Part shown: positions 59,494-64,000 of the stretch, piece by piece
Numbering within the stretch: position 1 is the stretch's first letter
Layout of the letters: every line of letters begins with the position of its first letter
DNA from: Desulfosarcina widdelii
GTDB lineage: Bacteria; Desulfobacterota; Desulfobacteria; Desulfobacterales; Desulfosarcinaceae
Direction of reading: 5' to 3'
Assembly: GCF_009688965.1 (NCBI RefSeq)
Contig: NZ_AP021875.1
Span: 6,014,001-6,078,000 of the forward strand
Length of the DNA: 64,000 nt
Translations under genes and position numbers: made by a program
The notes under the pieces: generated by a model
The model's input: only the letters and a program-made list of their open reading frames with translations
Databases searched by the model: none
Told to the model about the DNA's origin: nothing

Positions 59494-60408
59494 TTAATTG
59501 GCGCCGGGCAGCAATCCTCTCGGACGCCACACCAGGATCACCGCCATGAGAATATAGACCGACATGGACGCCAATGAGGCCGCCACCCCATCGGCATAGG
59601 CGGCGCTGAAAACCGTTCTCAGAAGCGTCGGGAGAAACGCGCGGCCGAGGGTGTCCACCATGCCCACCAGCAGAGCGCCGACCAGGGCGCCGCGGATAGA
59701 CCCGATGCCGCCGATGACGATCACAACGAAGGTCAGGATCAAGACGCTTTCGCCCATACCGGCTTCCACCGCGAGGATGGGACCGGCCATGACGCCCGCT
59801 AGGCCGGCCAGAAGGGTGCCCAGGCCGAAAACCAGGGTGTAGAGCAGGCGGATGTTCACGCCCAGTGCTGCGGCCATTTCCCGGTTGCTGGCACCGGCGC
59901 GGATCTGCATGCCCAGACGGGTGCGGGTGAACAGCAGGTAGAGCAGCACGGCGACGATTATACCCACAGAGATGACGGCGATGCGGTAGCTGGGGTAGGG
60001 GACGCCGGGAATGATTTCGACGCTTCCCGAAAGCCACGGCGGTACATCCATGAACAGCGGCTGGCGCCCCCAGAGGATGCGCGTCAGCTCGTTGAAGAAC
60101 ATAATCAGCCCGAAGGTGGCCAGTACCTGATCGAGGTGCTCTTTTTTGTACAGGCGTCGGAGGACCAGGGCCTCCACCAGCATGCCTGCCAGGGCCGAAG
60201 CCGGAAGGGCGGCCAGCAGGCCCAGCAAAAACGATCCGGTGCGGGCGGCGACAGTCGCGCCGACATAGGCCCCGATCATGTAAAACGATCCATGGGCCAG
60301 GTTGATCACCTGCATGATGCCGAAGACCAGGGTCAGGCCGGCGGACATGAGAAAAAGCATGATGCCCAGTTGGAGGCCATTGAGGAGTTGTTCGATGAAA
60401 AGGAGCAT
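59494..60408 (-). CDS. livH: Branched-chain amino acid ABC transporter permease LivH
   Basis: The 304-residue permease shows the LivH signature GLTLVFGIMQVINLAHGSFY near its start and a second coupling loop, ASNREMAAALGVNIRLLYTL. About eight helices. It forms the channel with LivM. It is 247 bp downstream of livK, across a structured spacer. The ATG at 60408 has little ribosome signal, so it may depend on leader structure. Confidence 0.94.
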   Translation of the reverse strand: MLLFIEQLLNGLQLGIMLFLMSAGLTLVFGIMQVINLAHGSFYMIGAYVGATVAARTGSFLLGLLAALPASALAGMLVEALVLRRLYKKEHLDQVLATFGLIMFFNELTRILWGRQPLFMDVPPWLSGSVEIIPGVPYPSYRIAVISVGIIVAVLLYLLFTRTRLGMQIRAGASNREMAAALGVNIRLLYTLVFGLGTLLAGLAGVMAGPILAVEAGMGESVLILTFVVIVIGGIGSIRGALVGALLVGMVDTLGRAFLPTLLRTVFSAAYADGVAASLASMSVYILMAVILVWRPRGLLPGAN

Positions 60409-60420
60409 CTTTTTCTGAAG

Positions 60421-60616
60421 TCGGAGGTCAGAGGTCAGAAGACAGAGGTCGGATGACCGATGATGAAATCTGACAGGGCACTTAACCGATGTTAGCCGAT
60501 GACATTGGAGGAACGGTAGCTTGTGGCTCCCCGCGTAGCGGGATCTTCGTCACGCAGAGGCCGCAAGGCTTTCGCAACCACAGGCGTAGCAGCGCTACGT
60601 CGAGGATTGCGAAAGC
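60421..60616 (-). repeat. Structured and repetitive spacer between livK and livH
   Basis: The right part holds a stem (GCTTTCGCAA at 60568-60577 with TTGCGAAAGC at 60607-60616) enclosing a second hairpin (CGTAGC, 3 bases, GCTACG at 60585-60599). The left part (60421-60456) repeats GGTCAGA and AGACAGAGGTC units. TCTGTCTTCTGAC in it also occurs in the macB-OMF spacer. Such hairpins often set the livK to livHMGF expression ratio. Confidence 0.65.
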
Positions 60617-60655
60617 CCGAGAACGCCGGCATGGGCCGCAAGATGCCGTTCCGTA

Positions 60656-61828
60656 CTATTTCATTTTGCACTGTTCGACATATACATTGCTATGATCCTT
60701 GAACACCGCCTTGACCGTCCGGTTGGTGTAGGTACCGTCGGCGGCCTTGACCACTTCGCGGATATAGATGTCCTGAATCGGGTGCTGGTTGGCGGAAAAG
60801 GCGAATTTTCCCCGTACGGTGTCGAAGTCGGCCTTGCGGATGGCCTCGCGCAGGGCACCCAGATCACTCACATCGCCGTTCACCTGTTTCAGGGCGCTGC
60901 CCAGCAGGCGGGCGGCATCGTATCCCTGGCTGGCGTAAAGGGTGGGGGTGCGGCCGTAAGTTTGCCTGAAAGCGGCCACGAACTGCCGGTTCGCCGGATT
61001 GTCCAGATCGTGGGACCATTGGGAGCCGTTCTTGACGCCAAGCGCTGCGTCCTTGACCGCCTGCAGCAGGCGTTCGTCAAAGGAGAAGGCCGGTCCGAAC
61101 ACCGGGATGGTCTGGTTCAGGCCCGCCTGGGCGTATTGCTTGAGGAAGTTGATGCCCATGCCGCCCGGCAAAAAGAAGTAGACGGCATCGGGACCGGCGG
61201 CGCGGAGGGCGGCAATTTCCGCGGCGTAGTCCGACTGGCCCAGTTTGGTGTAGACTTCGCCGGTTATATCCCCCTGGTAGTAGCGCTTGAATCCGTTCAG
61301 ATGGTCTTTGCCGGCCGGATAGTTGGGGGCCAGCAGGTAGACCTTCTTGAACCCGGAGTCGTTCACATACTTGCCCACCACTTCATCTATGTTGTCATTC
61401 TGGTAGGCCACGTTGAAGTAGTTCTTGTGGCAGCCTTTGCCGGCCAGCAGCGATGGCCCTGCATTGGCGCTGACATAGATCACATCCTGGCGCACCACTT
61501 TGGGAACCACGGCGATGGCCACATTGGAAAAAACGATGCCGGTGAGAATTTTCACCTTGTCGCGCTTGATGAAGCGGTCGGCAATCTGTTTCGCTTTTTC
61601 CGGCTTGCGGCCGTCGTCATCCACGAGAAGCTCCACCGATATGCCGCCCAGCTTGCCGCCTTCCTGGTCGATGGCAAGTTGGAAGCCGTCCCGGATTTCC
61701 TCGCCCAGGTAGCCGGCTTTGGTGGACAACGTGGTAATCATACCGATTTTAACCGGCTCCAGTGCCCGGGCCGGACCCGCCAGCGTCAGCATCAGGATCA
61801 TCATTCCCGCGATCAGCAGTCGTTTCAT
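60656..61828 (-). CDS. livK: Branched-chain amino acid ABC transporter substrate-binding protein
   Basis: The 390-residue protein starts with a signal peptide (MKRLLIAGMMILMLTLAGPA, cleaved near RALEP). Then follows the type I periplasmic binding fold (VKIGMITTLSTKAGYLGEEI, AGPDAVYFFLPGGMGINFLK). It captures ligand in the periplasm and delivers it to LivHM. GGGGGAAG lies upstream of ATG 61828, which excludes a longer frame from 61897. The ligand is not obvious; this clade often binds amides, urea or aromatic compounds. Confidence 0.93.
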   Translation of the reverse strand: MKRLLIAGMMILMLTLAGPARALEPVKIGMITTLSTKAGYLGEEIRDGFQLAIDQEGGKLGGISVELLVDDDGRKPEKAKQIADRFIKRDKVKILTGIVFSNVAIAVVPKVVRQDVIYVSANAGPSLLAGKGCHKNYFNVAYQNDNIDEVVGKYVNDSGFKKVYLLAPNYPAGKDHLNGFKRYYQGDITGEVYTKLGQSDYAAEIAALRAAGPDAVYFFLPGGMGINFLKQYAQAGLNQTIPVFGPAFSFDERLLQAVKDAALGVKNGSQWSHDLDNPANRQFVAAFRQTYGRTPTLYASQGYDAARLLGSALKQVNGDVSDLGALREAIRKADFDTVRGKFAFSANQHPIQDIYIREVVKAADGTYTNRTVKAVFKDHSNVYVEQCKMK

Positions 61829-62021
61829 TGTCTTCCCCCTTCTTTTCGGATCGGATTTTTGTCCATCGCGCGTCGCCTTTGGCCCGCGTTTTTTCATCGA
61901 AGCGTTACTATTTATAGAAACATTGGGAATAATGCAAGGGGTATTTTGATTGGCTTATCAAAAAAGTACGGTCAGGGCTGGGATAAAGGGGGCAACCGGA
62001 TGTAGGGTCTGCGTGATGTTG

Positions 62022-62837
62022 TCAGGCGGCAACCGGTTTTTTGGACCAGGCGATGAATTGGATGCCCAGCTTTTTTATTTCGCGGAACGACATTCCCTTG
62101 CGGATGCCGGCGAATACAGGGTCCGGGGCGACGACCTGACAGCCGGCCAGTACATCCACGCCATGGGAAAAAAGAACGGGCGACATCGGTGTGGTGGGAC
62201 CGATGACAATGGTGTAAGCTTGCGCAGATTTTTCCAGGTAGGTTGCCATGGCGCGGGTAATCAGGGTGGTGCCGGTCAGGCCGAGTACTTTGCAGCGGCC
62301 TAAGATTTCGTCCCACTGCTCCGGCGGCGTTCCCCCGGCAACCTTTTTAAGCTCAAACAGGTGCAGTGCTTTCACCTGACTGCGGAGCCAGCCGGTAAAG
62401 GGAAAGTCGCCCACTAGCACGGTTTCCTCATTTTTTCCTTTTTGGGCCATGATGCGCGAGGCTTCGATGTCAGGCTGGTTTTGTGGCGGGATCATGCCTG
62501 CATTCAGGGCCGCGGCCCCCAGGCTGATGGAAAACGCGCCGGGTTCTTTCAGCTCTTCGGCCGCTTCGCACAAGGGCTTGCCGATCAGATCGTCGACCAT
62601 GTTGCGTTCTTCATCCGTCGGTACGGCACCCAGCGTGGAGGCTATGCCGACACAGGCTGACCCATTGTCCTCTGCACGGACGCCGATAAAATGGGAACCC
62701 ACGGCAATATCTGAAATGATCGCCGAGGGATTGTCCATGGAAAGAAGAAGACCGTCAATCAGTTTGCTTTCGTTTCCTTCGGCGCATCGCTCTACAGGTG
62801 ATGCAACGCGGCTGTTGTGGCTGCATTGGCAGGGCAT
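62022..62837 (-). CDS. DUF364/DUF4213 putative metal-chelation domain protein
   Basis: The 271-residue protein carries DUF4213-like residues in the first part (VGSHFIGVRAEDNGSACVGI) and the Rossmann-like DUF364 domain at the end (ETVLVGDFPFTGWLRS, LGLTGTTLITRAMATYLEKS, IGPTTPMSPVLFSHGVDVLA). The family is proposed to bind heavy metals or act in methyl-transfer metabolism, but no reaction is proven. AGGA precedes ATG 62837; a longer frame from 62951 lacks a ribosome site. Confidence 0.85.
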   Translation of the reverse strand: MPCQCSHNSRVASPVERCAEGNESKLIDGLLLSMDNPSAIISDIAVGSHFIGVRAEDNGSACVGIASTLGAVPTDEERNMVDDLIGKPLCEAAEELKEPGAFSISLGAAALNAGMIPPQNQPDIEASRIMAQKGKNEETVLVGDFPFTGWLRSQVKALHLFELKKVAGGTPPEQWDEILGRCKVLGLTGTTLITRAMATYLEKSAQAYTIVIGPTTPMSPVLFSHGVDVLAGCQVVAPDPVFAGIRKGMSFREIKKLGIQFIAWSKKPVAA

Positions 62838-63065
62838 GAAACGTATCCTGGAAAAAATTGGGGTATTGTCCGATGGACGCTGTCTGGACCGACCGCCTGG
62901 CAGACAAAACGCCTGCGCCCGAATGGCAGGCGCGGCTGAGAAGAGTGCCATCGATTTTCGCTGTCTTGCAAATCAAGCGGAATTGTCCGATATTGTCAAG
63001 CACGAACTTGTGCCCATTGGAAATTGCTAACAACTGCTGAATGTAATCCCAAAATCAATGGGCTT

Positions 63066-63204
63066 GTAAAAAGTAGGAAATGCCAGATTTGCGGCATTCC
63101 GGCGTATGCCGACGCACGTTGTGGCGCTTTAGCGCTATCCAGTCATTTCTATACATTCTGGATGCCGGATCAAGTCCGGCATGACGAGTCTGGGACTTTT
63201 TGCG
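63066..63204. repeat. MITE-like element, copy B
   Basis: A 139-bp element with related ends (GTAAAAAGT at 63066-63074 and ACTTTTTGCG at 63195-63204). Its 32-bp segment at 63156-63187 is the exact reverse complement of 33399-33430 in copy A. The two share ends and a palindromic core (ATGCCGGATC/AAGTCCGGCAT). It lies in the otherwise empty gap between 62838 and 63223. Confidence 0.75.
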
Positions 63205-63223
63205 AGACTGCCAAAGTTAAACG

Positions 63224-63637
63224 ATGCTTGAAATCAACAGCCAATTGTCTATCCCGGACGAAGAGATCGAGATGATTGCCATCCGTGCCCAGGGATCGGG
63301 CGGGCAGAATGTGAACAAAGTGGCTTCGGCGGTTCACCTGAGGTTCGACCTCCTGGCTTCTTCCCTGCCGGAATCCGTCAAGGCAAGGTTGATGTGCATC
63401 CCGGACCGGCGCATTTCAAAGAGCGGCGTCATCGTGATCAAGGCCCAGGAGCACCGGACGTTCGAGAAAAACCGCGAGGCGGCCCGGCAGCGATTGACAG
63501 CGTTGATCCGAAAGGCCACGACCAAACTCAAAAAGCGCAGGCCCACGCGCCCCAGTCGGGGATCGGTGCGGCGGCGGTTGGACAGCAAGACGCGCAGGGG
63601 AAAGGTGAAGGCATTGCGGCGCAAAGTAACCCAATAA
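63224..63637 (+). CDS. arfB: Alternative ribosome-rescue factor ArfB (YaeJ-type)
   Basis: The 137-residue protein contains the release-factor GGQ motif (GSGGQNVNKVASAVHLRF, GGQ at 26-28) and a basic C-terminal tail rich in Lys and Arg (KKRRPTRPSRGSVRRRLDSK). It hydrolyses peptidyl-tRNA on stalled ribosomes. It lacks the codon-recognition domain of RF1/RF2, as ArfB should. ATG 63224. The SUI1-type gene follows 7 bp later. Confidence 0.94.
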   Translation: MLEINSQLSIPDEEIEMIAIRAQGSGGQNVNKVASAVHLRFDLLASSLPESVKARLMCIPDRRISKSGVIVIKAQEHRTFEKNREAARQRLTALIRKATTKLKKRRPTRPSRGSVRRRLDSKTRRGKVKALRRKVTQ

Positions 63638-63644
63638 GGATGAT

Positions 63645-64000
63645 ATGAAACGCTTCGAAGAAAAAAATTCGCGATTGGTCTACTCGACCGAACAAGGACG
63701 TACTTGCCCGGTTTGCAAAAAAAATATCAACCGCTGCACCTGCAGCAAAAAGAGCCCGCAACGGGCCGGTGACGGCATTGCACGGGTGGGCCGGTCCACC
63801 AAGGGCCGCAAGGGCAAAGGCGTAACCGTGGTTACCGGCATTCCGGAGAATGACGGCCAATTGAAGCAGATCGCCAAAACCCTCAAACAGAAATGCGGCA
63901 GCGGGGGGACGGTAAAAAACGGCACCATCGAAATCCAGGGCGACCACCGGGACCTTCTGGTGAGCGAACTCAAAGGGATGGGGTACACGGTCCGGCTGTC
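63645..64000 (+). CDS. yciH: SUI1/eIF1-family translation factor YciH, partial
   Basis: At least 118 codons are visible before the window ends. The N-terminal part has two Cys pairs (CPVC and CTC) and the main part matches the SUI1 fold: KGVTVVTGIPENDGQLKQIA, KQKCGSGGTVKNGTIEIQGD. It is the bacterial eIF1-like factor linked to start-codon fidelity. AAGGATG precedes the ATG at 63645. It is coupled to arfB, both serving translation. The gene probably ends within a few codons outside the window. Confidence 0.92.
   Translation, partial: MKRFEEKNSRLVYSTEQGRTCPVCKKNINRCTCSKKSPQRAGDGIARVGRSTKGRKGKGVTVVTGIPENDGQLKQIAKTLKQKCGSGGTVKNGTIEIQGDHRDLLVSELKGMGYTVRL

Noticed and set aside
62858..63040. 60-codon frame in the gap before arfB
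   Set aside because: It overlaps the 5' end of an opposite frame and low-complexity repeat surroundings; no ribosome site.
1..64000. CRISPR arrays, tRNA or rRNA genes, prophage
   Set aside because: I looked for regularly spaced direct repeats, cloverleaf sequences, integrase and structural phage genes and found none. Short tRNAs could still escape reading by eye.

Overview
The window looks like a chromosomal segment of a GC-rich anaerobic Desulfobacterota (Deltaproteobacteria), most likely a Desulfosarcina/Desulfobacteraceae-type bacterium. This rests on gene content (a stand-alone desulforedoxin, a two-gene SufC-SufB pair, AmrS, several CoA-transferases, an N-acetylglutaminylglutamine amide osmolyte operon, many small stress proteins). 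It is an inference, since no rRNA or housekeeping marker is present. I see no rRNA, tRNA, CRISPR array, transposase or prophage gene.

Layout. 1-1.4 kb: an AAA ATPase cut by the window edge and a 5'-truncated RES toxin. 1.4-6.3 kb (minus): a MacA-MacB-outer membrane factor efflux operon. 6.6-7.9 kb (minus): a receiver-like/PilZ protein lacking its phospho-acceptor Asp, and a small membrane protein. 8.1-13.1 kb (plus): a CoA-transferase/GNAT fusion, a glutaconate-type CoA-transferase pair and a degenerate protein-kinase-like gene. 13.2-21.2 kb (minus): an osmoadaptation block containing a HAD-IIB phosphatase, an MscS channel, the three NAGGN genes, a small protein and a SlyD-like prolyl isomerase. 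21.4-23.8 kb: AmrS and a double-Lcl_C protein.

24-54 kb is a dense stress and envelope region. It holds four sll1863-type coiled-coil proteins (one frameshifted), PLD-VTT and EEP phosphodiesterases, an SDR, a DHH phosphoesterase, a flavin split-barrel protein, a six-BON periplasmic protein, universal stress proteins, a two-component system with an orphan receiver, a YIP1 protein, a UDPGP-type uridylyltransferase, a CPA2 antiporter, MarC, an APC permease, desulforedoxin, a SpoIIAA-like protein, SufCB, a PRC-barrel protein, OsmC and a flavin disulfide-type reductase. Remnants of a DUF4010 protein and a BON protein lie among them. 54-64 kb: FUSC and YitT membrane proteins, a complete liv-type ABC transporter, a DUF364 protein, ArfB and the start of an SUI1/YciH factor.

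The most notable non-coding signal is a bipartite promoter-like motif: CCCCAT, a spacer that is almost always 20-21 nt, then a GATA/CTAAAT-like box. It lies 33-153 nt upstream of at least a dozen start codons, on both strands, nearly all in the 24-53 kb stress region. The genes include the coiled-coil proteins, the orphan receiver, the antiporter, the uridylyltransferase, desulforedoxin, the PRC-barrel protein and several unknown small proteins. I propose that they form a co-regulated general-stress regulon read by an alternative sigma factor. CCCCAT is also the -10 element of RpoH promoters, so a heat-shock-type reading is the main alternative. Two MITE-like repeats and structured spacers inside the mac and liv operons are the other non-genic features.
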